Part shown: positions 6,972 to 15,573 of the stretch, piece by piece
Layout: each line of letters opens with the position of its first letter
How positions within the stretch are numbered: the first letter of the stretch is position 1
From: Stomatobaculum longum
GTDB taxonomy: Bacteria > Bacillota > Clostridia > Lachnospirales > Lachnospiraceae
Length of the DNA stretch: 25,277 nucleotides
Reading direction: 5' to 3'
Assembly: GCA_905370385.1 (NCBI GenBank)
Contig: CAJPKN010000014.1
Span: forward strand, 1 to 25,277
The notes under the pieces: generated by a model
Told to the model about the DNA's origin: nothing
Seen by the model: the letters and a program-made list of their open reading frames with translations, nothing else
Databases searched by the model: none
Program-made: the position numbers and the translations under genes

Positions 6972-9900
6972 GTGTACAGAAAAGTCCCCACGGATATGAA
7001 CTTTGTGGCGCGCGAGGGTGAAATCGAAAAGTTCTGGGCAGAAAACCGCATCTTTGAGAAGTCCGTCGAGCAGCGCGAGGGCTGCGAGACCTATATGTTC
7101 TACGACGGACCGCCGACCGCAAACGGCAGACCGCACATCGGCCATGTCGAGACCCGCGTCATCAAGGATATGATTCCGCGCTTCCGCACCATGAAGGGAG
7201 AGTATGTTCCGAGAAAGGCAGGCTGGGATACGCACGGCCTTCCGGTCGAGCTCGAGGTCGAGAAGGAAATCGGCATTGAGGGCAAGGAGGAAATCGAGGC
7301 TTACGGCGTGGAGCCCTTCATCAAAAAGTGTCGCGAGTCGGTGTGGCGCTACAAGGAAGTCTGGGAGCAGTTCTCCGGCAAGGTGGGCTTCTGGGCGGAT
7401 ATGGAGCACCCCTATATCACCTGTGACGACAACTACATCGAGTCGGAGTGGTGGGCCTTAAAGGAAATCTGGAAAAAGGGCCTGCTCTACAAGGGCTTTA
7501 AAGTGGTCCCCTACTGCCCGCACTGCGGAACCCCGCTCTCCTCGCACGAGGTGGCGCAGGGCTATAAGTCGATTAAGGACAGAACCGCAATTGTGCGCTT
7601 CCGGGTGAAGGGCGAAGATGCCTACTTCCTCGCTTGGACCACGACGCCCTGGACCCTGCCCTCGAACATCGGTCTCTGCGTGAACCCGCACGAGAGCTAT
7701 GTGAAGGTCAAGGCAGCAGACGGCAACACCTACTATCTCGCGGAGGCACTGCTTGAGAAGGTGCTCGGCGAGGGCTATGAAATTTTAGAGCGCTACACCG
7801 GCAAGGAGCTGGAGCATAAGCCCTATGAGCCGCTCTACAGCTGTGCGGCGGAAGCGGCGGCACGCCAGCATAAAGAGGCTTTCTTTGTCTACGCGGACGA
7901 GTATGTCACGATGACGGACGGTACCGGCATTGTCCACATTGCCCCGGCCTTCGGTGAGGACGATGCGCGTGTGGGTCGCGGCTACGATGCGCCCTTTGTC
8001 CAGATGGTGGATGACAAGGGCCGGATGAAGCCGGAGACCGGAAAGTTTGCGGGCATGCGCTGCAAGCCGACCGAGAAGGAGATTGAGGAGGGCGCCGTCG
8101 CGGCGGATCCGGAAGTGCTGAAGGACCTCGAGGAGAGAGGCCTGCTCTTTGCCTCCCCGAAGGTGGAGCACGACTACCCGCACTGCTGGCGCTGCGGAAC
8201 GCCGCTCATTTACTATGCGCGCGAGTCCTGGTTCATCAAGATGACCGCGGTGCGCGACGATCTCGTGCGGAACAACGAAGAGATCAACTGGGTGCCGCAG
8301 TCCATCGGTGAGGGACGCTTCGGCAACTGGATTGAGAACATTCAGGACTGGGCGGTCTCAAGAAACCGCTACTGGGGTACCCCCCTCAATGTCTGGGAGT
8401 GCCCGGACTGCGGCGAAAAGCTCGCGGTCGGCTCCCGCGAAGAACTCGCGGAACTCTCCGGCGATGAGAGCGCAAAGACCGTCGAGCTGCACCGCCCGTA
8501 TGTGGACCGCTTTGAAATCCCCTGCCCGCACTGCCATGGCAAGATGAAGCGCGTTCCGGAGGTCGTCGATGTCTGGTTTGACTCCGGTGCTTGCCCCTAC
8601 GCGGAGCTCCACTATCCCTTTGAGAACAAGGAGCTCTTAGAGCAGCAGCTCCCGGCTTCCTTCATCTCCGAGGCGGTCGATCAGACCCGAGGCTGGTTCT
8701 ACTCCCTGCATGCGGAGTCGACCCTCCTCTTTAACAAGCCGGCGTTTAAGAACGTCATTGTCCTGGGCCTCGTGCTCGACGAGAACGGCAACAAGATGTC
8801 CAAGTCGAAGGGCAATGCGGTCGATCCGATGGAGGCGCTCGAAACCTTCGGCGCGGATGCGATTCGCTGGTATTTCTACACCGCTGCGGCACCGTGGCTC
8901 CCGAAGAAGTTCTCGGAGGAGGCTGTGCGCGAGGGGCAGAGAAAGTTCCTCGGAACGCTCTGGAATACCTACGCGTTCTACGTGCTCTACGCGGACATCG
9001 ATCACTTCGATCCGACCAAGTATACGCTCGACTACGAGAAGCTCTCGGTCATGGACAAGTGGCTGCTCTCGAAGATGAACAGCATGGTCCGCGACGCGGA
9101 TAAGAACCTCTCGAACTACAGAATCCCGGAGACGGCTGCCGTGTTCCAGGAATTTGTCGAAGACATGTCGAACTGGTACGTGCGCCGCTGCCGCAACCGC
9201 TTCTGGGCAAAGGGCATGGAGCAGGACAAGATCAATGCCTATATGACGCTCTACACGGCGCTGGTCACACTCGCAAAGGCGGCGGCTCCCATGATTCCGT
9301 TCATGAGCGAGCAGATTTACCAAAACCTGGTGCGCACGGTCGATGCATCCGCGACGGAGTCCGTGCATCTCTCTGATTATCCGGTTGCGGACGAGGCGCA
9401 CATCGACGCGGAACTCGAGAAGAGCATGGACGAGGTTCTTAAGATTGTCGTGCTCGGCCGCTCGGCGCGTGAGGCTTCCGGCAGAAAGAACCGTCAGCCG
9501 CTCTCGAAGCTCTATGTGAAGGCGCCGGAGGAACTCGGCAGCTTCTATCAGGAGATTATCCGCGATGAGCTGAATGTAAAGGAAATCGAGTTCACGGACG
9601 ATGCGGAGCGTTTTGTGAACTATGTCTTTAAGCCGCAGTTAAAGACCGTCGGCCCGAAGTACGGTAAGCAGCTCGGTGCCATCAAGGAGCACTTAAAGGC
9701 GCTGGACGGCCAAAAGGCCATGGCGGAACTCAACGAGAACGGCGCGCTCGGCTTTGCCCTCCCGGACGGCACCGAAGTAAAGCTTAGCAGAGAGGATCTC
9801 TTAATCGAGAGCACCCAGTCGGAGCGCTATGTCTCCGCGCAGGATAACGGTATCACCGTGGTGCTTGACATCGAATTAAACGAAGCACTGATTGAAGAGG

Positions 9901-10163
9901 GCTTTGTGCGCGAACTCATCTCCAAGGTGCAGACCATGCGTAAAGATGCGGGCTTTGAGGTCACGGATCACATTGCACTCGGCATCTCCGGCAACGAAAA
10001 GATTGCGGCACTTGCGGAAACGTACGGAGAATTGTTGAAGAACACCCTGCTTGCGGATGCAATTCATGGTGAATCGGCTGAAAATAGCGGAGATTTCGTG
10101 AAAGAGTGGAATTTGAACGGAGAAATGGTTACACTTTCCGTGAAACGCGTCGTACAGCAGTAA
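6972..10163 (+). CDS. ileS: Isoleucyl-tRNA synthetase, type 2 (eukaryote-like)
   Basis: The 1063-residue enzyme charges tRNA-Ile. Class I signatures are HIGH (55-58, in GRPHIGHVETR) and KMSKS (608-612, in GNKMSKSKGNAVDP). The segment GEYVPRKAGWDTHGLPVELE and the C-terminal length are those of type 2 IleRS, found in eukaryotes and some bacteria including clostridia; type 1 enzymes are about 930 residues. Four CxxC pairs (Cys182/185, 405/408, 477/480, 518/521) suggest zinc sites. The editing domain lies between about 200 and 400. The frame opens at a TTG (6951) inside the terminator T run, but I choose the GTG at 6972 because AGGAGG sits 8 nt before it. An isoleucine T-box precedes it and glgP follows after 19 bp. 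Confidence 0.97.
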   Translation: MYRKVPTDMNFVAREGEIEKFWAENRIFEKSVEQREGCETYMFYDGPPTANGRPHIGHVETRVIKDMIPRFRTMKGEYVPRKAGWDTHGLPVELEVEKEIGIEGKEEIEAYGVEPFIKKCRESVWRYKEVWEQFSGKVGFWADMEHPYITCDDNYIESEWWALKEIWKKGLLYKGFKVVPYCPHCGTPLSSHEVAQGYKSIKDRTAIVRFRVKGEDAYFLAWTTTPWTLPSNIGLCVNPHESYVKVKAADGNTYYLAEALLEKVLGEGYEILERYTGKELEHKPYEPLYSCAAEAAARQHKEAFFVYADEYVTMTDGTGIVHIAPAFGEDDARVGRGYDAPFVQMVDDKGRMKPETGKFAGMRCKPTEKEIEEGAVAADPEVLKDLEERGLLFASPKVEHDYPHCWRCGTPLIYYARESWFIKMTAVRDDLVRNNEEINWVPQSIGEGRFGNWIENIQDWAVSRNRYWGTPLNVWECPDCGEKLAVGSREELAELSGDESAKTVELHRPYVDRFEIPCPHCHGKMKRVPEVVDVWFDSGACPYAELHYPFENKELLEQQLPASFISEAVDQTRGWFYSLHAESTLLFNKPAFKNVIVLGLVLDENGNKMSKSKGNAVDPMEALETFGADAIRWYFYTAAAPWLPKKFSEEAVREGQRKFLGTLWNTYAFYVLYADIDHFDPTKYTLDYEKLSVMDKWLLSKMNSMVRDADKNLSNYRIPETAAVFQEFVEDMSNWYVRRCRNRFWAKGMEQDKINAYMTLYTALVTLAKAAAPMIPFMSEQIYQNLVRTVDASATESVHLSDYPVADEAHIDAELEKSMDEVLKIVVLGRSAREASGRKNRQPLSKLYVKAPEELGSFYQEIIRDELNVKEIEFTDDAERFVNYVFKPQLKTVGPKYGKQLGAIKEHLKALDGQKAMAELNENGALGFALPDGTEVKLSREDLLIESTQSERYVSAQDNGITVVLDIELNEALIEEGFVRELISKVQTMRKDAGFEVTDHIALGISGNEKIAALAETYGELLKNTLLADAIHGESAENSGDFVKEWNLNGEMVTLSVKRVVQQ

Positions 10164-10182
10164 AAATACGGAGGGGCCAAAA

Positions 10183-12645
10183 TTGGCAGGAGTGATCAAA
10201 CGTTTGGATAAAGATACTCTGAAAAAGGAGATTATCAACAACTTAAAAACGCTCTACCGCAAGGATGTCAGCGAAGCAACTTTGCAGATGGTCTATCAGG
10301 CGGTTGCCTATGCGGTCAAGGACGATGTGATCGACAGTTGGCTTGCGACGCAGAAGGCCTATGACAAGGCAGATGCAAAGCGCGTCTACTATCTCTCGAT
10401 GGAGTTCCTGGTCGGCAGAGCGCTCGGCAACACCATGCTCGCGCTCAAGGAAGAGCAGGTTATCCGCGAGGCGGTCGAGGAGCTCGGCTTCGACTTAACG
10501 GAGATTGAGGACGAGGAGAGAGATCCGGCACTCGGAAACGGCGGTCTCGGCCGTCTGGCAGCTTGCTTCCTCGACTCGCTCTCGACCCTCAACTACCCGG
10601 CTTACGGCTGCGGCATCCGCTATCACTACGGCATGTTCCGCCAGAAGATCGAGAACGGCTACCAGAAGGAAATTCCGGACGAGTGGTTAAAGGACGGCTA
10701 TCCCTTTGAGATTAAGCGCGACGAGCATGCCTGCGAGGTCAAGTTCGGCGGCTATGTCGCGACCCGCATGGAGAACGGCGAGCCCCGCTTCTACCAGGAG
10801 AATTACCAGTCGGTCCGCGCAATCCCCTACGACCTCCCGGTTGTGGGCTACGGCAATCACATTGTGAATACGCTTCGCATCTGGGATGCGGAGGCAATTA
10901 CGCGCTTCCGTCTGGATTCCTTTGACCGCGGCGACTATCAGAGAGCCGTGGAAGAGCAGAACCTCGCGAGAACCATCTCCGAGGTGCTCTACCCGAACGA
11001 CAACCACTACTCGGGCAAGGAGCTCCGCTTAAAGCAGCAGTATTTCTTCATCTCCGCTTCGCTGCAGACCGCGGTCAAGAAGTTCCTGGAGACCCACGAT
11101 GACATCAAGAAGCTGCCGGATTACTGTGTGTTCCAGATGAACGACACCCATCCCACGGTTGCGGTGCCGGAGCTCATGCGCATTCTGATGGACGAACAGG
11201 GACTCGGCTGGGAAGAGGCGTGGGAAACTACGAGCAAGGCCTGCGCGTACACGAACCACACCATCATGACAGAGGCACTCGAGAAGTGGCCCATTGAGCT
11301 CTTCTCCCGTCTGCTTCCGCGTATTTATCAGATTGTCGAAGAGATTAACCGCCGCTTCCTGCTTGCCATCGAGCTCAAGTTCCCGGGCGATCAGGCGAGA
11401 AAAGACCGCATGGCCATCATCCACGACGGCCAGGTGCGCATGGCATTCATGGCCTGCGCGGCTTCCTTCTCGATCAACGGTGTCGCGAAGATTCACACCG
11501 AGATTCTGAAGGAGCAGACGCTTCGCGACTTCTACGAGTTCTCTCCGGAAAAGTTCAACAACAAGACCAACGGCATCACGCAGCGCCGCTTCCTGCTCCA
11601 CGCGAACCCGCTGCTTTCCGACTGGATTACGGAGCGCATCGGAGACAAGTGGATTACGGACCTCTCCGAAGTGAAGAAGCTCGGTGTCTATGTGGAAGAT
11701 GAGAAGAGCCGCCAGGAGTACATGAACATCAAGTACAAGAACAAGCTGCGCCTCGCGAACTACATTCTTGAGCACAACGGCATTGTCGTGGACCCGCGTT
11801 CCATCTTCGATGTTCAGGTAAAGCGCCTGCACGAGTACAAGCGCCAGCTCATGAACATCCTCCACGTCATGTACCTCTACAACAAGATTAAGGATAATCC
11901 GAACATGCCGTTCTATCCGCACACCTTTATTTTCGGTGCAAAGGCGGCTGCGGGCTATCACCGTGCAAAGCTCACGATTAAGCTGATCAATGCCGTGGCG
12001 GATGTGATTAACAACGACGCTTCGATCAACGGCAAGATCAAGGTGGTCTTCATCGAGGACTACTGCGTCTCGAGCGCGGAGCTCATCTTTGCGGCGGCGG
12101 ATGTCTCCGAGCAGATTTCGACCGCCAGTAAGGAGGCGTCCGGCACCTCGAACATGAAGTTCATGCTGAACGGCGCACCGACACTCGGCACCATGGACGG
12201 CGCAAACATCGAGATCGTGCACGAAGTCGGCGAGGAAAATGCCTTCATTTTCGGCATGTCCGCGGAGGAGGTCATTCAGCTCGAGAAAAACGGCGGCTAC
12301 AACCCCATGGATATCTTCAATGCCGATCAGGAGATTCGCCGCGTGCTCATGCAGCTCATCAACGGCTACTACTCGCCGGATGATCCGGAGCGCTTCCGCG
12401 ATATCTATAACTCCCTGCTCACCGGCTCGAACGGAGACCGTCCGGATGTCTACTTCATCCTCAAGGATTTCCGCGCCTATGCCGAGGCACATGAGCGCGT
12501 GGACAAGGCGTACGCGGACGAGGAGAACTGGGCAAAGATGTGCCTTCGGAATACCGCGGCGGCAGGCCCCTTCAGCTCCGACCGCACAATCGAAGAGTAC
12601 GTGAGAGATATCTGGCACTTGAAAAAGGTTCTGGTAGAACTTTGA
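10183..12645 (+). CDS. glgP: Glycogen/maltodextrin phosphorylase
   Basis: The 820-residue PLP enzyme releases glucose 1-phosphate from alpha-1,4-glucan ends. The family blocks are dense: EFLVGRALGNTML, DPALGNGGLGRLAACFLDS, FQMNDTHPTVAVPELMR, and the cofactor region EASGTSNMKFMLNGAPT, in which the lysine at about 659 should bind PLP. Near the C-terminus is DGANIEI. Start choice: TTG at 10183, with GGAGG 8 nt upstream (ACGGAGGGGCCAAAA), giving MAGVIKRLDKDTLKKE, a typical beginning; no nearer ATG fits. It lies 19 bp after ileS with no visible promoter or terminator between, so it is probably co-transcribed with ileS under the T-box. No other glycogen gene is in the window. Confidence 0.96.
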   Translation: MAGVIKRLDKDTLKKEIINNLKTLYRKDVSEATLQMVYQAVAYAVKDDVIDSWLATQKAYDKADAKRVYYLSMEFLVGRALGNTMLALKEEQVIREAVEELGFDLTEIEDEERDPALGNGGLGRLAACFLDSLSTLNYPAYGCGIRYHYGMFRQKIENGYQKEIPDEWLKDGYPFEIKRDEHACEVKFGGYVATRMENGEPRFYQENYQSVRAIPYDLPVVGYGNHIVNTLRIWDAEAITRFRLDSFDRGDYQRAVEEQNLARTISEVLYPNDNHYSGKELRLKQQYFFISASLQTAVKKFLETHDDIKKLPDYCVFQMNDTHPTVAVPELMRILMDEQGLGWEEAWETTSKACAYTNHTIMTEALEKWPIELFSRLLPRIYQIVEEINRRFLLAIELKFPGDQARKDRMAIIHDGQVRMAFMACAASFSINGVAKIHTEILKEQTLRDFYEFSPEKFNNKTNGITQRRFLLHANPLLSDWITERIGDKWITDLSEVKKLGVYVEDEKSRQEYMNIKYKNKLRLANYILEHNGIVVDPRSIFDVQVKRLHEYKRQLMNILHVMYLYNKIKDNPNMPFYPHTFIFGAKAAAGYHRAKLTIKLINAVADVINNDASINGKIKVVFIEDYCVSSAELIFAAADVSEQISTASKEASGTSNMKFMLNGAPTLGTMDGANIEIVHEVGEENAFIFGMSAEEVIQLEKNGGYNPMDIFNADQEIRRVLMQLINGYYSPDDPERFRDIYNSLLTGSNGDRPDVYFILKDFRAYAEAHERVDKAYADEENWAKMCLRNTAAAGPFSSDRTIEEYVRDIWHLKKVLVEL

Positions 12646-12668
12646 GCTTTTCGGCCGTAAAGGCAAAT

Positions 12669-12710
12669 AAAAACAGCGTTCCGGTTCATTCCGGGACGCT
12701 GTTTTCTTGT
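12669..12710. terminator. Bidirectional terminator between glgP and the AhpF-like gene
   Basis: AAAACAGCGT and ACGCTGTTTT flank a CCGG...CCGG-type inner part, giving a stem of more than 10 bp with a run of T on the right and, on the other strand, TTTTTATTT. It can end both converging transcripts. Confidence 0.88.
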
Positions 12711-12758
12711 GTCCGTAACGCTTGATTCCGCAGGTGTAGCGGGGGACCGCCGACTATT

Positions 12759-14423
12759 TTATGCGCCGAGCAGGTCGAGAAGCTGGGCGATATCTTTCTT
12801 GCCGAACTGCGGCGGCGCATCGTTTACGAGGAAGCAGGGGACACTCATGACCTCGTAGCGTTCGCGGAGTGCCGGGAAACGGTTTAAGTCGTAGACCTCG
12901 GTTTTCACGTTCGGGTTCAGGGTTGCAATGCGCTGGGCGCTCGTCACGAGCTCCGGGCACATGGTGCAGGAGAGGCTCACAAAAATTTTGATGGAAATAT
13001 CCGTTTGCAGGGCGTCAATGCGGCTTCTCAGCTCTTCGGAGACCGCCTGCCCTGTGCTGCCCGCATTGTAGAGCCCGAGCACAAAAGAGGTGAACTCGTG
13101 GCCGCCCGGCACACCGTGGAAGCAGATTCCCGCGTAGCTTCCGTCCTCGCGGAACACACGCACATAGGGGAGTTCCGGCTCGCCGTTTACAAGCGGATCC
13201 GGCGCGCTCTCTTCGGAGAGCGTCAGCTTATCGCTGAGGGCGGTGAGCGCCTCCAAATAGTGCCTGAGTTCGGAGGAGACCGCACCTTCGTCGGTGTAGA
13301 GTTTCAGGGTGAGCCCCACAGTGAGCCGCGAAAAGACCGTGTTCAGCTGCTGTATCATTGCGCTGTCAAAGGGCGTGTCGCCGCTCGGCGTGGCAGCTGC
13401 CGCGGGGGCGCTGTCCTGCGCCGAATGGACCGCGGCGCGCTTGGTCTTTACTTCCGCCTTGACCCCGGTTTCTCTCTGGCGTACCGAGATATACTTTTCG
13501 AGTTCGGTCGCCGCCGTCGCACCGTCGCCGGTCGCGGTCACGACCTGACGAAGGTCCTTCTGGCAGACATCGCCCGCGGCATAAATGCCGTCACGGCTCG
13601 TCTTTTGGTTCCGGTCGGTGAGCACATAGCCGTGGTCATCGAGATCCGCAAGTCCGCGGAGCAGTTCCGCGGAGGGCGCGTAGCCCGCAAAGACAAAGAC
13701 GCCGAAGCTACCGCCGTCCGCGGGACTGAATTCGGTCACCTCTCCGGTCTTCGAGTTCCGGTAGCGAATGCGGCGCAGCAGGCTGTCGCCGGACACTTCC
13801 TCCACCTCGGTGTCGTACTTCACCGTGATCTTTTCGTGCTGTTTTGCGGGCTCCGCGACCTTGGCGGCGCAGGTAAAATCGGGTTCGCGTATCAGTATGG
13901 TCACATGGGAGGCGTACTTCGTGAGGAACACGGCCTCCTCCGCCGCGGCAAAGCCGCCACCGACTACGAAGACCTCGCGGCCGGTGAAGAATTCGCCGTC
14001 ACAGGTCGCGCAGTAGGCAACGCCGTGGCCTTTGTACTCGGCCTCGCCGGGGAAGCCTATCATACGGGGGTGGGCGCCGGTTGCAAGTATCACGCCGTGG
14101 GTCAGAAAATCACCCTTGGCGGTCGATACACGATAAAAGCCGTCCTCTTCGCGGAGGGACTGTACCTCGGCAAGCATAAATTCCGCGCCGAACTGCTCCG
14201 CCTGCAGACGCATGCGCTCGGTAAGCGCTTCGCCGCTCATGGGTTCGGCACCCGGGTAATTGACTACCTCGGCGGTAATCGTAATCTGGCCGCCGAATTT
14301 ATCCTTTTCCAAAATCAAGACGCGATAGCAGGCTCTCGCAAGATAGAGACCGGCGGTCAGCCCCGCAGGGCCGCCGCCGATGACAATCGCGTCATAGAAA
14401 GATGCTCTCTCTGCTGACGTCAT
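12759..14423 (-). CDS. ahpF: AhpF-like peroxiredoxin reductase with thioredoxin-reductase half first
   Basis: This 554-residue flavoprotein should reduce AhpC using NAD(P)H. Residues 1 to about 315 form a thioredoxin reductase unit: FAD site VIGGGPAGLTAGLYLARA, redox pair CATCD (Cys138/Cys141), NAD(P)H site VVGGGFAAAEEAVFL, and a second FAD site AAGDVCQKDLRQVVTATGDG. An Ala/Glu/Lys-rich linker (about 318-350) leads to a double thioredoxin fold (about 352-554). Its second half has GGHEFTSFVLGLYNAG, the pair SLSCTMCPELV (Cys486/Cys489) and MSVPCFLVN, closely resembling the N-terminal domain of E. coli AhpF. E. coli AhpF has these two parts in the opposite order. The start has AAAGGA 6 nt before the ATG. 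It lies 21 bp after ahpC in the same operon. Annotation pipelines may call it thioredoxin reductase. Confidence 0.9.
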   Translation of the reverse strand: MTSAERASFYDAIVIGGGPAGLTAGLYLARACYRVLILEKDKFGGQITITAEVVNYPGAEPMSGEALTERMRLQAEQFGAEFMLAEVQSLREEDGFYRVSTAKGDFLTHGVILATGAHPRMIGFPGEAEYKGHGVAYCATCDGEFFTGREVFVVGGGFAAAEEAVFLTKYASHVTILIREPDFTCAAKVAEPAKQHEKITVKYDTEVEEVSGDSLLRRIRYRNSKTGEVTEFSPADGGSFGVFVFAGYAPSAELLRGLADLDDHGYVLTDRNQKTSRDGIYAAGDVCQKDLRQVVTATGDGATAATELEKYISVRQRETGVKAEVKTKRAAVHSAQDSAPAAAATPSGDTPFDSAMIQQLNTVFSRLTVGLTLKLYTDEGAVSSELRHYLEALTALSDKLTLSEESAPDPLVNGEPELPYVRVFREDGSYAGICFHGVPGGHEFTSFVLGLYNAGSTGQAVSEELRSRIDALQTDISIKIFVSLSCTMCPELVTSAQRIATLNPNVKTEVYDLNRFPALRERYEVMSVPCFLVNDAPPQFGKKDIAQLLDLLGA

Positions 14424-14444
14424 GGATATTCCTTTCTCTGTGAA

Positions 14445-15008
14445 TTACAGGGCACCGACAAGATCCAGGCTCGGCTTCAGGGTCTCTGCGCCGGGGGTCC
14501 ACTTTGCCGGGCAAACCTCATCGCCGTGCTCACGGACAAACTGGCAAGCCTGTACCTTGCGGAGCAGCTCCTCTGCGTTGCGGCCCACATTGCCCGCGTT
14601 GACTTCGTAAGCGACAATCTTAAGATCCGGATCGACGATGAAGGTGCCGCGCTCTGCGAGACCGGCCTCCGGAATCAGGACCTCAAAGTCGCGCGCCAGC
14701 GCCTGGGTCGGATCTGCGAGCATGGGATAGGTGATCTTCGAGATCTTCTCGGAGTGATCGTGCCAAGCCTTGTGAACAAAGTGGGTGTCGCAGGAGACCG
14801 AGTAGATCTCGCAGCCTGCCTTCTGAAACGCGGCGTAGTTGTTCTCGAGGTCTTCGAGCTCGGTCGGGCAGACAAAGGTGAAGTCCGCCGGGTAGAAGAA
14901 GAAGACGCTCCACTTGCCGCGGAGATCCTCGCGGTTCACGGTCTTAAAGCTGTTGTTCTGGAACGCCTGTGCGCTGAAATCGCCGATTTCCTTGCCGATA
15001 AGAGACAT
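14445..15008 (-). CDS. ahpC: Alkyl hydroperoxide reductase subunit C (typical 2-Cys peroxiredoxin)
   Basis: The 187-residue peroxiredoxin reduces hydrogen peroxide and organic hydroperoxides in the cytosol. The peroxidatic cysteine is Cys47 in [11 protein letters not shown], with the usual Pro40 and Thr44, and Arg120 in AERGTF. The resolving cysteine is Cys166 in [11 protein letters not shown]. Length and the C-terminal tail (LKPSLDLVG) match the AhpC/Prx1 subfamily that forms decamers. The ribosome-binding site AAGGAGGAAAA is strong. It is the first gene of an operon with the AhpF-like reductase, and its upstream region carries a good promoter overlapped by an AT-rich dyad, which suggests peroxide control. 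Confidence 0.97.
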   Translation of the reverse strand: MSLIGKEIGDFSAQAFQNNSFKTVNREDLRGKWSVFFFYPADFTFVCPTELEDLENNYAAFQKAGCEIYSVSCDTHFVHKAWHDHSEKISKITYPMLADPTQALARDFEVLIPEAGLAERGTFIVDPDLKIVAYEVNAGNVGRNAEELLRKVQACQFVREHGDEVCPAKWTPGAETLKPSLDLVGAL

Positions 15009-15065
15009 GTGGTTTTCCTCCTTGTAAAAACGGTGAATGTGAATTAGATTGAACTTATCAAGATT

Positions 15066-15084
15066 AGATGAATGAAAATCATCT
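15066..15084. promoter_or_regulatory. Inverted repeat in the ahpC 5' leader
   Basis: AGATGA (15066-15071) and TCATCT (15079-15084) form a perfect 6-bp dyad around 7 bp, just downstream of the ahpC -10 element on the minus strand. It could be an operator; no known site matches it closely. Confidence 0.4.
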
Positions 15085-15091
15085 TAGCTAT

Positions 15092-15119
15092 AGTTTATCA
15101 CGACCCACTCAAATGTCAA
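15092..15119 (-). promoter_or_regulatory. Promoter of ahpC-ahpF
   Basis: On the minus strand a perfect TTGACA (15114-15119) and TAAACT (15092-15097) are 16 bp apart, about 85 bp before the ahpC start. Confidence 0.7.
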
Positions 15120-15140
15120 TAATAATTCCTATTTTTATTG
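15117..15140. promoter_or_regulatory. AT-rich operator-like dyad overlapping the ahpC -35
   Basis: Arms CAATAATAAT (15117-15126) and ATTTTTATTG (15131-15140) are inverted copies at 9 of 10 positions around TCCT. The left arm overlaps the ahpC -35 hexamer. Read on the minus strand the core AATTATTAT resembles half of the PerR/Fur-family box (TTATAATNATTATAA); I count 9 matches of 14 by eye. Binding by PerR is an inference. Confidence 0.5.
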
Positions 15141-15164
15141 GACTGTATACTTCTTGAGAAATCC

Positions 15165-15193
15165 TTGTCCCACCGCATCATTTGTGGTATTAT
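15165..15193 (+). promoter_or_regulatory. Candidate promoter of secG
   Basis: TTGTCC (15165-15170) and TATTAT (15188-15193) are 17 bp apart, about 50 bp before the secG start. Confidence 0.65.
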
Positions 15194-15247
15194 ATCGGAA
15201 AATGTGCCCGCACTCAGGCGAAATGCGGCACAAGCTGGAGGAACGGG

Positions 15248-15484
15248 ATGATTATACTGAACAGAGTTTTATCGATTTTCTTTGTTATTGTCTGCGTGTT
15301 TCTCTCCGGTGTCGTTTTGATGCAGGAGGGAAAAGATCAGGGACTCGGTGCAATCGGCGGTATCGCGGATTCTTACTGGGGCAAGATTCGCGGACGCTCG
15401 GTGGAGGGAACACTGGAAAAGCTCACGGCAGCTGCGGCGGTGCTGTTCCTCGTCCTTGCATTTGCACTGAACATGATAAAATAA
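15248..15484 (+). CDS. secG: Preprotein translocase subunit SecG
   Basis: The 78-residue protein is the small SecYEG subunit that aids protein export across the cytoplasmic membrane. Two hydrophobic segments are clear: about 5-25 and about 58-76, joined by a Gly-rich loop QEGKDQGLGAIGGIADSYWGK, which is the family signature. A longer open frame starts at 15182, but the ATG at 15248 is preceded by CTGGAGGAACGGG and gives the normal SecG beginning, so I use that. It heads the secG-rnr-smpB order common in Firmicutes. A terminator hairpin follows immediately. Confidence 0.94.
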   Translation: MIILNRVLSIFFVIVCVFLSGVVLMQEGKDQGLGAIGGIADSYWGKIRGRSVEGTLEKLTAAAAVLFLVLAFALNMIK

Positions 15485-15493
15485 ACAGAGAGA

Positions 15494-15524
15494 GGCTCCC
15501 GCAGAAAGCGCGGGGGCTTTTTTT
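15494..15524 (+). terminator. Intrinsic terminator after secG
   Basis: GCTCCCGC (15495-15502) pairs with GCGGGGGC (15510-15517), with a 7-nt loop, followed by seven T. It separates secG from rnr, so some readthrough or another promoter is needed for rnr. Confidence 0.88.
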
Positions 15525-15573
15525 CACGGTATTCGACCTTTGAAAGCCGGAGAAAGAGGAGAGAGTCGGGCGT

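Noticed and set aside
11029..12666. Long open frame (545 codons) on the minus strand, antisense to glgP
   Set aside because: The translation is rich in Val, Leu, His and Arg without motif, and glgP on the other strand is unmistakable.
13005..14417. Long open frame (470 codons) on the plus strand, antisense to the AhpF-like gene
   Set aside because: It mirrors the codon positions of a clearly conserved gene and its translation has no recognisable domain. GC-rich codon use produces such shadows.
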